Of a stretch of 64,000 nucleotides of DNA, positions 15,394 to 26,682 are shown in pieces. The notes beneath the pieces are model-generated. The model did no database searches. It had not been told where the DNA came from and saw only the letters and a program-made list of their open reading frames with translations. The stretch is taken from contig JAHFSA010000001.1 in the NCBI GenBank assembly GCA_023265995.1, forward strand, positions 186,001 to 250,000, written 5' to 3'. Positions within the stretch are counted from its first letter, which is position 1, and each line of letters begins with the position of its first letter. Origin of the DNA: Perlucidibaca sp. (lineage in GTDB: Bacteria > Pseudomonadota > Gammaproteobacteria > Pseudomonadales > Moraxellaceae). The position numbers and the translations under genes are program-made.

Positions 15394-18130
15394 GGCCCCC
15401 GTCCAGGCCACCGCCAACAGCGCGGCACCAGTGGAAGTGAAGAAGCGCTGGCTCTGGCGCGGACTGGCCGGCTTCATCGTCATCTGGATGAGCCTGGTCA
15501 CCGCTGCCGAGTTCTACTGGCCGGGCTGGGTGGAGCGCACCCTGTCGGAACAGCTGAGCAAGAAGCTCGGCGTCACCATCACCATGGACAAGGTCACCAC
15601 CGATGCCTTCGACGGCATCCTGCACATCTACGGTTTCAAGGTGCAGGACCATGACCAGCCGCTGATCGGCTTCAAGGAGCTGCATCTCGACTACTCCTGG
15701 ATGAGCATCTTCAGCCCGACCTGGCTGATCGAGGATGCCCGCCTCGTCGGCCCCGAGATCCATGTCGGCCTCTCGCCGGAAGGCAAGCTCAACCTGCTCA
15801 AGATGCTGCCGGAGCCCAGCGCCGAGAAGACCGAAGGGCCGCGCTGGCATGTCAGCAAGCTGTCGGTGGTGAACGGCACGCTCGACTTCCGCGATGACCG
15901 TGTCGCCCCGGCCCGCACCTTCCTGCTCACGCCCTGGGCCTTCGATCTCAAGGACATCGGCACCGACTCCGCCAACGGTCAGGCCGAGCTCCATGGCGAC
16001 CTCAATGGCGGCGCACGCCTCGACTGGATCGGCAGCATCAACCTGCAGCCGCTGCAGTCCAAGGGCCGTCTGCAGCTGCAGCGCCTAGACCTGCCCGACC
16101 TCATGCGCTGGGTACCGTCCGACCTGCCCGTGCGCGTGACCGACGGCCGCTTCAGCATCGACCTTGATTACGAGGCCCTGCTCGATCCCGAGATATCGGT
16201 GACGCTGAAGAAAAGTGGCATCGCGCTCGACAAGCTCAAGATCCAGGCCGGTGGCGAAGCGCTGGCCCGCCTCGACGAGCTGCGCGTGAACGGCATCAAT
16301 GTCGCCTATCCGGCGGCACGCTGGGGCGTCGACTCGGTGCGCATCAACGGCGGCGAATTCCTGCTTGAGCGTGCACGCAACGGCGAGATGCGCCTGGCGC
16401 AGATCCTGGCCGCGCAGCCCAAGCACAAGTCGGTGCCCGTGAAGCGCAGTGACGCACCCGCCGAAAAGCCCATGGTCTGGGCCGGCAGCCTGAAGTCGGC
16501 CGACATTGACGACATCAATGTCCGCTTCAGCGATGCCTCGACCTCACCGGCCACCCAGCTCAGCCTCGGCCCGCTCAGCCTCAAGGCCGTGCCCGCCGTG
16601 CAGAACGGCCAGGACACCCTGAGCCTGGACCTCAAGACCCCGCTCAACGAGCAGGGTCGCCTCAGCGTCAACGGCCGTGTCGGCATGCCCTCCGTCCGTG
16701 CCGACGGCAGTGCCGCCCAGCCGTTCTTCAAGGGCCGCATCGAAGCTGACGACCTCGGTCTCGATGCCTTCGCCGGCTATATCCGCCAGGCCGCGCAGGT
16801 ACACCTGCCCAGCGGCCGCCTCGGCCTGCAGGGCGATGTCAGCTGGCAGCCGGAAGCCCAGCCGCTGTGGTCGTGGAACGGCGACATCCGCCTGTCCGCG
16901 CTGCGACTCGAAGATGCCCGCGACAACAGCCCGCTGGTCGTGGCCGATGCCATCACCGCCAGCGGTCTGAACGTGCAGGGCTCGCCCAACCGTGTCCGCC
17001 TCGGCAGCCTGCTGCTCGACAAGCCCTTCCTGCGCGCCGTGCTGCGCCCGGATGGCCAGCTCAACCTGGCCACGCTGAGCAACACGCCCGCTGCCCCGGC
17101 CGCCGCGACAGCGACCAAGGCCGCGCCCGCCACCAGCGGCAGCAGCGACTGGCCGGCACGACTCGATAATCTGGTGCTGCGCAACGGCACCCTGGTCTTC
17201 ATTGACCAGGGCCAGAACCCGCCCTTCAGCCAGGCCATACGACAGTTCGGCGGGCACATCAGCAATATCGAAATGCCGGGCAGCAAGCCGGCGCTGATCG
17301 ATCTCAAGGGCGAAATGCCGCCGCTGGGCAAGCTCGCCATCAAGGGCAGCGTGGTGCCGGCGGATGCCATGACGCTGGACATGGCCGTGACCGGCAGCGA
17401 CATCGACCTCTCCGGCCTGAGCCCGTACTCCGGACGCTATGCCGGCTACCGCATCGACAAGGGACGCCTCGACACGCAGTTGCACTACAGCGTGCAGCAG
17501 CGCCAGCTCAAGGCCGAGAACAAGGTGCTGCTGAAGGAGTTCACCTGGGGCCAGTCGGTGGATTCACCGGATGCCACCGGCCTGCCGGTGCGCCTGGCGA
17601 CCGCCCTGCTCAAGGACGTCAGCGGCAACATCGACATTGATCTGCCGCTGTCCGGCAGCCTCGACGACCCCAAGTTCCGGGTCTGGCCGCTGGTCTGGCA
17701 GGCGCTGGGCAACATCATCACCAAGGCCGCGGCAGCACCGTTCAAGCTGCTCGGAGCCCTGGTCGGCGGCGGTGACGAAGATGTCAGCCAGATCGGCTTC
17801 GCCGCCGGCAGCAGCAGCCTCGATGCCGAAGCCAGCGCACGCCTGGTCAAGCTCGCCGGCGCGCTCAAGGCCAAGCCCGGCCTGCAGCTGGAGGTGCGCG
17901 GCCTGAGTGATCCGGAGGCCGACAAGGCCGCCCTGATCAAGGCCGGAAAGAAGGAAAAGGAAGTCACGCCGCAGTTGCTGCAGCACCTCGCCAGTGAGCG
18001 CTCCAACACCATCATCACCAACCTCACCGGTGCTGGTGTGGCCAGTGGCCAGGTGTTCCCGCTGGAGGCCGGCGAGACCACCGCCAGCAACGGTCAGATC
18101 ATGATCGGCATGAGCGTGAAGATGCCCTGA
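15386..18130 (+). CDS. DUF748/AsmA-like envelope protein
   Basis: A 914-residue protein with one N-terminal membrane segment (residues about 25-45, LWRGLAGFIVIWMSLVTAAE) and a very long periplasmic part of repeated AsmA-like beta segments. It is typical of DUF748 proteins, which belong to the AsmA/TamB-like bridge-protein group. The C-terminal 110 residues (IGFAAGSSSLDAEASARLVK onward) resemble the OmpA-like tail found in this family. AAG GAG lies 7 nt before the ATG, inside nth. An inferred role is lipid transport or envelope integrity; no catalytic motif is expected. Confidence 0.82.
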   Translation: MTEAPVQATANSAAPVEVKKRWLWRGLAGFIVIWMSLVTAAEFYWPGWVERTLSEQLSKKLGVTITMDKVTTDAFDGILHIYGFKVQDHDQPLIGFKELHLDYSWMSIFSPTWLIEDARLVGPEIHVGLSPEGKLNLLKMLPEPSAEKTEGPRWHVSKLSVVNGTLDFRDDRVAPARTFLLTPWAFDLKDIGTDSANGQAELHGDLNGGARLDWIGSINLQPLQSKGRLQLQRLDLPDLMRWVPSDLPVRVTDGRFSIDLDYEALLDPEISVTLKKSGIALDKLKIQAGGEALARLDELRVNGINVAYPAARWGVDSVRINGGEFLLERARNGEMRLAQILAAQPKHKSVPVKRSDAPAEKPMVWAGSLKSADIDDINVRFSDASTSPATQLSLGPLSLKAVPAVQNGQDTLSLDLKTPLNEQGRLSVNGRVGMPSVRADGSAAQPFFKGRIEADDLGLDAFAGYIRQAAQVHLPSGRLGLQGDVSWQPEAQPLWSWNGDIRLSALRLEDARDNSPLVVADAITASGLNVQGSPNRVRLGSLLLDKPFLRAVLRPDGQLNLATLSNTPAAPAAATATKAAPATSGSSDWPARLDNLVLRNGTLVFIDQGQNPPFSQAIRQFGGHISNIEMPGSKPALIDLKGEMPPLGKLAIKGSVVPADAMTLDMAVTGSDIDLSGLSPYSGRYAGYRIDKGRLDTQLHYSVQQRQLKAENKVLLKEFTWGQSVDSPDATGLPVRLATALLKDVSGNIDIDLPLSGSLDDPKFRVWPLVWQALGNIITKAAAAPFKLLGALVGGGDEDVSQIGFAAGSSSLDAEASARLVKLAGALKAKPGLQLEVRGLSDPEADKAALIKAGKKEKEVTPQLLQHLASERSNTIITNLTGAGVASGQVFPLEAGETTASNGQIMIGMSVKMP

Positions 18131-18154
18131 CGCGGCAGCGGTGGCCGGGGTCGC

Positions 18155-19810
18155 TCAGACCCAGGCCACCAGCGCTTCGCGACGCTGTGCTTCACGCGCG
18201 ATGACATCGGCATAGCGCGCCTCGACCTCGCCTCGGCGGATCTTCAGCGTCGGCGTCATGAGGCCGTTCTCTATGCCCCAGTGATCCTTGACCAGCAGCA
18301 CCTTGGCGATCTGCTCGTGGTCTTCGAGACGCGCGTTGACGCGCTCCATGTCCGCCAGCAGACGCGCCTCGACCGCGGCACGCGGCTTGCCCAGCGCCTG
18401 CGGCGACAGGCTGGCCACCAGCACCGGCTGGGTCAGGTTGATGCCGATCAGGCAGAGCTGCTCAAGATCGTCGTTGCCGGCCATGGCGCCCTCGATGGGT
18501 GCCGGCGCCACGTACTTGCCCTTGGCGGTCTTGAAGATGTCCTTCACGCGTCCGGTGATGTAGAGGAAGCCGTCGGCATCGAACTCGCCCTTGTCGCCGG
18601 TACGCAGCCAGCCATCTTCCGTGAACACCTCGGCGGTGGCCTCGGGGTCCTTGTAATAACCCATCATCACGCCAGGATGACGCACCTGGATCTCGCCCTC
18701 ACCCGACAAGCGCAGATTGGCATCCGGGAAGGGCCGGCCGACGCTGCCGATGCGGGCGTGGCCGGGACGGTTCATGCTGCAATAGAGCGCCTCGCTCTGG
18801 CCGTAGCACTCGTAGATGTCGATGTCGAAGACATCGCGGAAGAACTCCAGCGTGGAACGCGGCACCTGGGCACCGCTGCTGAGCACGACACGGGCATTGC
18901 CGAGACCGATGCGACTGACCAGGCGACGCTGCAGCAGGCCGCCGATCCAGCGCCGGTTGACCAGCCGGCGCAGCTGCGCCTCCGGCATGCGCATGGTGTA
19001 ACCGGCCTGCATGCGCGCCAGCACCAGCGGCACCGCGACGAAGCGCGTCGGCGAGGCCTCCGGCAACTGCTCGGCCATCTTTTCGATGCGCTCCAGGAAG
19101 AAGACTTCCGAGCCCCAGTACAGGCTGGCCATTTCCACCGCGGTACGTTCGAGCAGATGCGCCAGCGGCAGATAGGAGAACAGGCGCTCGTCCGGCTGCA
19201 CCGGCAGCGTGGCGCGGAAAGCCGCCGAGCTGAAAACGAGATTGCCGAAGCTGAGCATGACGCCCTTGGGGTTGCCAGTCGTGCCCGAGGTGTAGACCAG
19301 CGTGGCCAGTGTGTCGGGGCTCGGAGGCTGATAGCTGGCCAGCGGCGCATGCGCGGCGACCAGATCATCCCAGGAGGCATCGCCCGCCGGCGCGCCGAGA
19401 TACGGCAGGCCGATCTTGAACAGGCCATCCGGCAGGGACTGCAGCAGATCGGCGCCCGTCATCGGCCCCATGAAGATCGCGACAGCCTCGCAGTGTTCGA
19501 GGATCCAGACGGCATTGCGGCTGATCTGGCGCGGAAACAGGCCGACCGGCACCAGGCCCGCCATCTGGATGGCGAGATCGGCCAGCATCCAGTGCGCGGT
19601 GTTGAGGCCGGCGATGGCGACACGGCTGCCCTGCGGCCAGCCTCTGGCCTGCAACGCCGCCGCCATGCGCCGCACCTGATCGGCGGCCTCGGCCCAGCTC
19701 CAGCGCCGCAGGTCGCCCTGCCCGGGCTGGATCAGCCAGGTCGCGTCGGGCTTGCTGGCCGCCCAGTGCAACAATTGCTCGACCGGATAGGACGGGTGGA
19801 ATTCGGACAT
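18155..19810 (-). CDS. AMP-dependent synthetase/ligase (acyl-CoA synthetase)
   Basis: A 551-residue adenylating enzyme. The P-loop motif is YTSGTTGNPKGVML, the A5 motif is YECYGQSEA, the A7/A8 region is GWLRTGDKGEFDADGFLYI, and the hinge is GRVKDIFKTAKGKYVAP, all as in long-chain fatty-acyl-CoA ligases. Lys in LMTPTLKIRR near the C-terminus is the expected A10 catalytic Lys region. The start at 19810 follows GAGG. The gene lies 53 bp after a PhaC-like gene on the same strand, suggesting that it supplies acyl-CoA to that enzyme or a shared lipid pathway. Confidence 0.92.
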   Translation of the reverse strand: MSEFHPSYPVEQLLHWAASKPDATWLIQPGQGDLRRWSWAEAADQVRRMAAALQARGWPQGSRVAIAGLNTAHWMLADLAIQMAGLVPVGLFPRQISRNAVWILEHCEAVAIFMGPMTGADLLQSLPDGLFKIGLPYLGAPAGDASWDDLVAAHAPLASYQPPSPDTLATLVYTSGTTGNPKGVMLSFGNLVFSSAAFRATLPVQPDERLFSYLPLAHLLERTAVEMASLYWGSEVFFLERIEKMAEQLPEASPTRFVAVPLVLARMQAGYTMRMPEAQLRRLVNRRWIGGLLQRRLVSRIGLGNARVVLSSGAQVPRSTLEFFRDVFDIDIYECYGQSEALYCSMNRPGHARIGSVGRPFPDANLRLSGEGEIQVRHPGVMMGYYKDPEATAEVFTEDGWLRTGDKGEFDADGFLYITGRVKDIFKTAKGKYVAPAPIEGAMAGNDDLEQLCLIGINLTQPVLVASLSPQALGKPRAAVEARLLADMERVNARLEDHEQIAKVLLVKDHWGIENGLMTPTLKIRRGEVEARYADVIAREAQRREALVAWV

Positions 19811-19863
19811 CTCGGTGCCTCTCCTGGCAATGACGGTTGCAGCCATGGCTGATGCAGCGTTGA

Positions 19864-21105
19864 TCACAACGTCGGGTCTTCGGCGCGGCGGCGCGACTGC
19901 ACGCGCTGCATGGCGTTCTCGGTCACGCGCGACACCTCGTCCGACACATCGAGGTCACTGCGCGCATCCAGCCACTGCGCACAAGGCTCCCAGACCATCT
20001 TCTGCGCCTTGCTGCCGAGGATGACGCCCATGTGGCCGCCCGGAGCAATGCGGAACTCCTTCTCCTCGCCGCCCACCAGTTCGACACTCTTGCTGGCCAC
20101 CGGCACCGGCACGATGTTGTCGCGGTCGCCGGCATAGGCCAGATAGTCGGCCTTGATCGCCGAGAAATCCGCCGTCTTGTCACCAAGCTCGATATGGCCT
20201 TCCGCCAGATGGTTGTCGAGCAGCACATGCACGAACATGTCCTGAATGACGCCGACCGGATAGACCAGCATGTGATCCAGATAGTCGGCCGTCGTGCTGT
20301 GGCTCTCGACGAACTCGCGATCGGCCAGACGCTTGGCGAGATCCCAGTAGGTGGTGACGCTGCCGATGGGATCGGTGAGCTTGAAGCCCAGCGTGGTCAC
20401 CCAGCCCGGCGTCTGCCAGCGCATGGGGTCGAACTTGTGCAGACGGATGTTGGTGTAGCGGCGTACCAGATGCGCCGGCGTGCTCACCAGCGCCGCCAGC
20501 CGGGCCGGCATGCCGCTGCCGCGGAAGTCGATGGGGCTGGCCACGGTGATGAGGTTGCGCACCTGAGTGTCGCCACTGGCGCCGGCGTACATCAGGCTGA
20601 GCAGTCCGCCCATGCACCAGCCCATCAAGGAAACATCCTGCACGCCGGAATGACGGCGCACCTCGGCGACCGCCTCGGAGAACATGTCGAGGGCATAGTC
20701 CTTGAGTGTCAGACGGGCATGGCGCAGCTCGGGCTTGCCCCAGTCGATCATGTAGACATGGAAGCCGCGCGCCGACATGTAGCGCACCAGGCTGCGATGC
20801 GGCATGAGGTCGAAGCTTTCCGTGGTCACGCCCAGAGGCGGCACCAGGATCAGCGGCACCGGATGGCGCTGGCGCTGCACCGGCATCATCTCGCCGTCCG
20901 GCAGCGGAATCTCGTTTTCGTAGGGTGGCGGGTAGTAGCGCAGCGACATCGGGTCGCCGGTCAGCAGGGTTTCGTAAGGCGTCAGCCCGGACTGCACCAG
21001 GCTGCCGCGCAGAAACATCCAGTCCACGGCGTTGGTCGCCACGACCTCGGCATGCTCGCGCAGGGCCCTGGCCCTGGCCAGTGCGTTACTCAAGGGATTG
21101 CTCAT
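19864..21105 (-). CDS. PHA synthase-like (PhaC family) alpha/beta hydrolase
   Basis: A 413-residue protein of the polyhydroxyalkanoate synthase family. The lipase-box variant GWCMGG has Cys164 as nucleophile, with Asp in GDRDNIVP and His in PGGHMGVI completing the Cys-Asp-His triad; the segment YMIDWGKP is also PhaC-like. It is shorter than class I PhaC (about 560) and longer than class III PhaC (about 355), with no phaE, phasin, phaA or phaB nearby. It is followed by an acyl-CoA ligase. It may polymerise hydroxyacyl-CoA or act as a depolymerase or acyltransferase-like paralogue. Confidence 0.8.
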   Translation of the reverse strand: MSNPLSNALARARALREHAEVVATNAVDWMFLRGSLVQSGLTPYETLLTGDPMSLRYYPPPYENEIPLPDGEMMPVQRQRHPVPLILVPPLGVTTESFDLMPHRSLVRYMSARGFHVYMIDWGKPELRHARLTLKDYALDMFSEAVAEVRRHSGVQDVSLMGWCMGGLLSLMYAGASGDTQVRNLITVASPIDFRGSGMPARLAALVSTPAHLVRRYTNIRLHKFDPMRWQTPGWVTTLGFKLTDPIGSVTTYWDLAKRLADREFVESHSTTADYLDHMLVYPVGVIQDMFVHVLLDNHLAEGHIELGDKTADFSAIKADYLAYAGDRDNIVPVPVASKSVELVGGEEKEFRIAPGGHMGVILGSKAQKMVWEPCAQWLDARSDLDVSDEVSRVTENAMQRVQSRRRAEDPTL

Positions 21106-21224
21106 GTGCTGCTCCTGCCGCCTCTCGAACCGTCATCGATATCCTGCCTGATGACCAGCCAGTATTGGGCACAAATTCTATACAAAATATATGTACGAAA
21201 GTACCACTATCGGATGAAGTGCAT

Positions 21225-21252
21225 AAAAAAGCCCCGGACATGCCGGGGCTTC
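21225..21252 (-). terminator. Intrinsic terminator of argG
   Basis: On the minus strand the stem GCCCCGG / CCGGGGC (loop CATGT) is followed by six Ts. It lies 26 bp beyond the argG stop. Confidence 0.9.
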
Positions 21253-21274
21253 TTCTTGTTGCGGCGACCCGGGC

Positions 21275-22504
<1,230 letters not shown>

Positions 22505-22615
22505 GTCGGGACTCACGGACAGAAAATAAGGGAGCTCTTGTCGCCAAAAGCAGGTCGCGAATTGTACGCGAAAGCAGACGCCGGCGGTATTGGCCTGAAA
22601 TCAGGTCGGATGGTT

Positions 22616-23872
22616 TCAGCAGCGGTCGCAGAGCACCACGCGATGGCGACCGCTCTCCTTGGCCTGGTAGAGCGCGGTATCGGCGCGATCGATCAGCTGC
22701 GCCGGCGCCAGATGCACATCCGGCACCACGGCCGCGACGCCTATGCTGATGGTGACATGCTTGCCGACCGACGACGCCTTGTGCGGCAGCGCCTTGGCAT
22801 CGACGGCACGCAGCAGCTGCTCGGCCACCTCGCCGGCCCCGTCGAGATCGGTATTGGGCAGCAGCAGGACGAACTCCTCGCCACCATAGCGCGCCGCCAG
22901 ATCGCCGGGGCGGGTGGCCACGCGCTGCAGCACGGCGGCCACCGCCGCCAGCGCACGGTCACCCTCGAGATGACCATGGTTGTCGTTGTAGGCCTTGAAG
23001 TGATCGACGTCGGCAAACACCAGGGCCAGCGAATGGCGCTCGCGCCGGGCGCGCTCCCACTCGAGCAGGAAGGTGTCGTTGAAGTGGCGACGGTTGGCCA
23101 GCCCGGTCAGACCGTCCTCGCGCGACAGCTGCACCAGGCGCTCGGAAAGCTTGTTGAGCTGGCGTTTCTCCAGCTCGAGCAGACGCGACTGCAGGAACAG
23201 GCGGCGCTCGCGCACCTCCAGCACATAGCCGTTGCCGAGGCCGACCAGATTGGTGAGCAGGAAGTACTGCAGGAACAGGCCCCAGTCGAAACGCACATCG
23301 AGCCGGGACGCCACCAGCGCCGAAATGCCCATGCTGCCGAAGCCGATCAGCGCCGCGCGAGCGAGCGGCATGTTGGCCACGCCATAGAGAATGAGCAGGG
23401 TATAGATCACGACATAGGTGCTGCGCTGGCGCAGGGTCTCGTCGAGCAGAAAGGCCGGCGCCACGGCCAGCACCACCAGCAGGGTAATGGCCACTGGCGC
23501 GACATAGTAGTCATAGTAGGGATCGAGCGCCGAGGCCTTGGCGCAGATGGTCATGATCAGCAGGGCCGCCGCCGCGATGGCGCCCATGCGCAGCATGACC
23601 TGCAGGTCCTCGATGGGGCCTATCCAGTTGCCGGCCACGGTGAACTGCATGAGGATCACCAGGGCGACGGCACCGGCCATGATGAACAGCATCCAGTAGT
23701 TCTCGCGCAGCGTGGTGATGGCACGCCGCTGCATGCGCTCGCGCAGCTCGGTCTCGAGGCGGGCGGGAAAACTCAGACGCATGAATTTCTGCGCGAGCAA
23801 CTCGCGCACAAGATCGTACTCAGCTTCCCATGCCGGGGCTGCCGTAGTCCTGGCGGTCTTGTCAGAGCCCAT
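22616..23872 (-). CDS. Membrane diguanylate cyclase (GGDEF domain)
   Basis: A 418-residue protein. Its N-terminal half has six predicted membrane helices (from [19 protein letters not shown] on), and a short coiled coil ([20 protein letters not shown]) leads to a GGDEF domain: [26 protein letters not shown] and the active-site loop YGGEEF. An intact G-G-E-E-F predicts c-di-GMP synthesis. No RxxD inhibitory site is evident five residues upstream of the loop. The start at 23872 has GGAGAG upstream. The sensory input is unknown. It is divergent from pyrC with an 79-bp gap. Confidence 0.93.
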   Translation of the reverse strand: MGSDKTARTTAAPAWEAEYDLVRELLAQKFMRLSFPARLETELRERMQRRAITTLRENYWMLFIMAGAVALVILMQFTVAGNWIGPIEDLQVMLRMGAIAAAALLIMTICAKASALDPYYDYYVAPVAITLLVVLAVAPAFLLDETLRQRSTYVVIYTLLILYGVANMPLARAALIGFGSMGISALVASRLDVRFDWGLFLQYFLLTNLVGLGNGYVLEVRERRLFLQSRLLELEKRQLNKLSERLVQLSREDGLTGLANRRHFNDTFLLEWERARRERHSLALVFADVDHFKAYNDNHGHLEGDRALAAVAAVLQRVATRPGDLAARYGGEEFVLLLPNTDLDGAGEVAEQLLRAVDAKALPHKASSVGKHVTISIGVAAVVPDVHLAPAQLIDRADTALYQAKESGRHRVVLCDRC

Positions 23873-23951
23873 GCTCTCTCCATCTATGCCCAAACGGCCG
23901 CATCCGGTAGCCTATGCGCCTTTACTGCTTTTGACGATACCCGGACCGGCC

Positions 23952-24986
23952 ATGACTTCTCTCACCATCACACGTCCCGACGACTGGCATGTGCATCTGC
24001 GCGATGGCGAGCTGCTGCTGCAGACTGTGCCCGCCATGGCGCGCTACTTCGGCAGAGCAATCATCATGCCCAATCTGGTGCCGCCGGCGGTGACGCCGGA
24101 ACAGGCCGGAGCCTATCGCGAACGCATCCTGGCGGCACGCCCGGCCGGCTCGACCTTCGAACCGCTGATGGTGCTCTATCTCACCGAAGGCACCACCCCG
24201 GACGACATCCGACGCGCCAAGGCCACCGGCTTCGTGCACGCGGTCAAGCTCTACCCGGCCGGCGCCACCACCAACTCGCAATCCGGCGTCAACGTGATCG
24301 AACGCGTCGACGAGGTGCTCGCCACCATGGCCGAGGTCGACCTGCCCCTGCTCGTGCATGGCGAGGTCACCCACAACCACATCGACATCTTCGAGCGCGA
24401 GAAGGTCTTCATCGATACCGTACTGGCGCCGCTGGTACAACGCCACAAGACGCTAAGGGTTGTCCTCGAACACATAACTACCGGCGATGCTGTCGATTTC
24501 GTGCGCAACGCCCCGGAACGCGTGGGCGCCACCATCACCGCGCACCACCTGCTGTTCAACCGCAATCACATGCTCGCCGGCGGCATCCGTCCGCACTTCT
24601 ACTGCCTGCCCATACTCAAGCACGGCCGTCATCAGGAGCGCCTGATCGAAGCTGCCATCAGCGGCAATCCGAAGTACTTCCTGGGCACCGACAGCGCCCC
24701 GCACGCCCGTGGCGCCAAGGAATCCGCCTGCGGCTGCGCCGGCTCCTATACCGCGCATGCCGCCATCGAGCTCTATGCCGAGGCCTTCGAGGCAGCCGGT
24801 GCGCTCGACAAGCTGGAAGCCTTCGCCAGTTTCCACGGTCCCGACTTCTACCGCCTGCCGCGCAACAGCGACACCATCACCCTGGTGCGCGACGCCTGGC
24901 CGGTGCCGGCAAGCTATCCGTTCGGTGCCAGCGAAGTGGTGCCGGTGCGTGCCGGCGAGAGCATCGCCTGGCGGGTGACAGCATGA
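23952..24986 (+). CDS. pyrC: Dihydroorotase, class II
   Basis: A 344-residue zinc enzyme of pyrimidine synthesis. [10 protein letters not shown] has the HxH metal ligands and substrate Arg; the bridging Lys is in HAVKLYPAG; further His ligands lie in LVHGEVTH and [13 protein letters not shown]; the catalytic Asp is in [10 protein letters not shown]. This matches the class II, E. coli-type PyrC. It overlaps rnt by 4 bp (ATGA), so the two are co-translated. Confidence 0.97.
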   Translation: MTSLTITRPDDWHVHLRDGELLLQTVPAMARYFGRAIIMPNLVPPAVTPEQAGAYRERILAARPAGSTFEPLMVLYLTEGTTPDDIRRAKATGFVHAVKLYPAGATTNSQSGVNVIERVDEVLATMAEVDLPLLVHGEVTHNHIDIFEREKVFIDTVLAPLVQRHKTLRVVLEHITTGDAVDFVRNAPERVGATITAHHLLFNRNHMLAGGIRPHFYCLPILKHGRHQERLIEAAISGNPKYFLGTDSAPHARGAKESACGCAGSYTAHAAIELYAEAFEAAGALDKLEAFASFHGPDFYRLPRNSDTITLVRDAWPVPASYPFGASEVVPVRAGESIAWRVTA

Positions 24987-25639
24987 GCGATGCCGTCAGC
25001 GCTGACGCCCTGCCCGGCCTGACGGCCATCAAGGATCGTTTCCGCGGCTTCCTGCCGGTGGTGGTGGATGTCGAGACCGCCGGCTTCGAGTCCGGCCGCC
25101 ATGCCCTGCTTGAAGTCGCCGCCGTGGCCGTGCTGCCGGATGCCGACGGCCTCTGGGTGCCGGGCGAACGCTTTCACGCCCACCTCAAGCCCGAGCCCGG
25201 CCTGGAGCTGGACCCGGCTGCGCTGAAGTTCAACGGCATCAACCCCAGCCATCCGCTGCGCCTGGCCGTGAGCGAGGCCGACGGCCTGCGCGAGATCTTC
25301 CACGGTCTGAAAAGGCTGCAGAAGGACGCCGGCTGCAAGCGCTGCATCCTGGTCGGACACAATGCGCATTTCGACCTCGGCTTCATCAATGCCGCCATTG
25401 CCCGCCAGAACCTGAAGAACCAGTCGCCCTTCCATCCCTTTTCGGTCTTCGACACCGTGACCCTGGCCGGCATGGCCTACGGGCAGACGGTACTGGCCAA
25501 GGCCTGCGAAGCAGCAGGCATTCCCTTCAGCCAGAGCGAAGCGCACTCGGCCCTCTACGACGCCTCCGTGACCGCGGAACTGTTCTGCAAGGTGCTGAAT
25601 GCCTGGACGGCAGGCGTCGGCAGTCCGCGTCAGGACTGA
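24983..25639 (+). CDS. rnt: Ribonuclease T
   Basis: A 218-residue DEDDh 3'-5' exoribonuclease that matures tRNA and other stable RNA 3' ends. Exo I is [10 protein letters not shown], Exo II is [10 protein letters not shown], and Exo III is HSALYDA. The basic patch and the motif [19 protein letters not shown] fit RNase T. It starts in the pyrC stop codon; the pyrC-rnt pairing recurs in Acinetobacter. A dispersed repeat begins within about 10 bp of its stop. Confidence 0.95.
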   Translation: MSDAVSADALPGLTAIKDRFRGFLPVVVDVETAGFESGRHALLEVAAVAVLPDADGLWVPGERFHAHLKPEPGLELDPAALKFNGINPSHPLRLAVSEADGLREIFHGLKRLQKDAGCKRCILVGHNAHFDLGFINAAIARQNLKNQSPFHPFSVFDTVTLAGMAYGQTVLAKACEAAGIPFSQSEAHSALYDASVTAELFCKVLNAWTAGVGSPRQD

Positions 25640-25710
25640 CGCGTCCAACCTCCCACATACTCCGTCTGTGCCTGAGCTTTGAACTCTGTGCAGAACTCAG
25701 CACAGCGGAG

Positions 25711-25843
25711 GACGTTTCAGCGCTTTCGTAATGAGAGATTGGCTGCGTAGCAAGCTGGTACACCGGCAGTGCGGAGAGAAAGTTTCTTTTGACGCGCATC
25801 GTGGCGCGGCACAAAGAAAGCTTTCTCGCAGCAGCTCCAGCTA
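25711..25843 (+). repeat. Dispersed intergenic repeat, copy B
   Basis: The core matches copies A and C almost base for base, with small differences such as CACCGG for CGCCGG. Similarity to copy A also extends leftward to about 25646 (AACCTCCCACAT ... GAGCTTTGAA), with copy A carrying an extra insertion of about 25 bp. Rightward, to 25895, there are two imperfect tandem units, each ending in CAGCTCCAGCTA. The stop codon of the minus-strand anbu gene is formed by one of these units. Confidence 0.9.
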
Positions 25844-25892
25844 AACAACCACTGTGCCGTCACGCAGCTCCAGCTATCGAGCCACCACGCCG

Positions 25893-26630
25893 TCAGCGCT
25901 CGGCCCAGTCCGGATCAGCCAGGCGCGCAAAAGTATCGCGCAACCCCTGTGACCAGGCCTGACGGATCATCTGGTAGTAGGGATCATCTTCGTTGATACG
26001 CTGGCGATTGGTCAGCGTCAGGCTGTCACGCCGGTAGAGCACGACATCGATGGGCAGGCCGACGGAAAGATTGGAGCGGATGGTCGAGTCGAAGGAAATC
26101 AGCACGCACTTGCTGGCCTCCTTCAGCGAGGTGTTGAAGCCCACCACGCGATCGATGATGGGCTTGCCGTACTTGGCTTCGCCGATCTGGAAGTACGGCG
26201 TGTCGATCGTGGACTCGATGAAGTTGCCTTGCGGATAGATGTGGAACAGGCGCGGCGCCTCGCCGGCGACCTGGCCACCGAGCAGGAAGGAGCTGCCGAA
26301 GTCGACGCCGCTGGCGCTCTGCCCGGACTGGCTGTCGCGCGCCACCACCTCGCGCAGCAGGGCACCGATCTGCACGGCAGCATCGTACAGCGACGGCACA
26401 TGCAGGATGAGCGGCAGGCCATCGTCGCCGGAGCGCTGGCGCAACAGGCTGATGACACTCTGCGTGGTGCCGAGATTGCCGGCCGACATCAGCACCATGA
26501 CCGCGCGCCCGGGGTTCTCCAGCACGGTCATCTTGGCAAAGGTGGCAATGTGATCGACACCGGCATTGGTGCGGGTGTCGGAGGCCATCACCAGGCCTTC
26601 GGCGAGATTGAGAGCAACGCAGTAGGTCAT
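25893..26630 (-). CDS. Anbu-type proteasome-like peptidase
   Basis: A 245-residue Ntn-hydrolase related to proteasome beta subunits and HslV (the 'ancestral beta subunit'). After Met1 the mature sequence begins TYCVALNLAEGLVMASDTRTN, with the N-terminal Thr nucleophile, Asp17 and Lys33 (ATFAKMTVL) expected for the family. It is the last gene of a four-gene operon with transglutaminase, alpha-E and ATP-grasp proteins, the conserved Anbu neighbourhood. AGGAG lies 6-7 nt upstream. The physiological substrate is unknown. Confidence 0.93.
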   Translation of the reverse strand: MTYCVALNLAEGLVMASDTRTNAGVDHIATFAKMTVLENPGRAVMVLMSAGNLGTTQSVISLLRQRSGDDGLPLILHVPSLYDAAVQIGALLREVVARDSQSGQSASGVDFGSSFLLGGQVAGEAPRLFHIYPQGNFIESTIDTPYFQIGEAKYGKPIIDRVVGFNTSLKEASKCVLISFDSTIRSNLSVGLPIDVVLYRRDSLTLTNRQRINEDDPYYQMIRQAWSQGLRDTFARLADPDWAER

Positions 26631-26682
26631 GGCAACTCCTCGCCTGGATCAGGCGCAGGGCAGACTGTTCGGGGCGCGAATT

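Noticed and set aside
25646-25895. Integron attC site or CRISPR
   Set aside because: No RYYYAAC/GTTRRRY core pair, no integrase, and no regularly spaced repeats with unique spacers.
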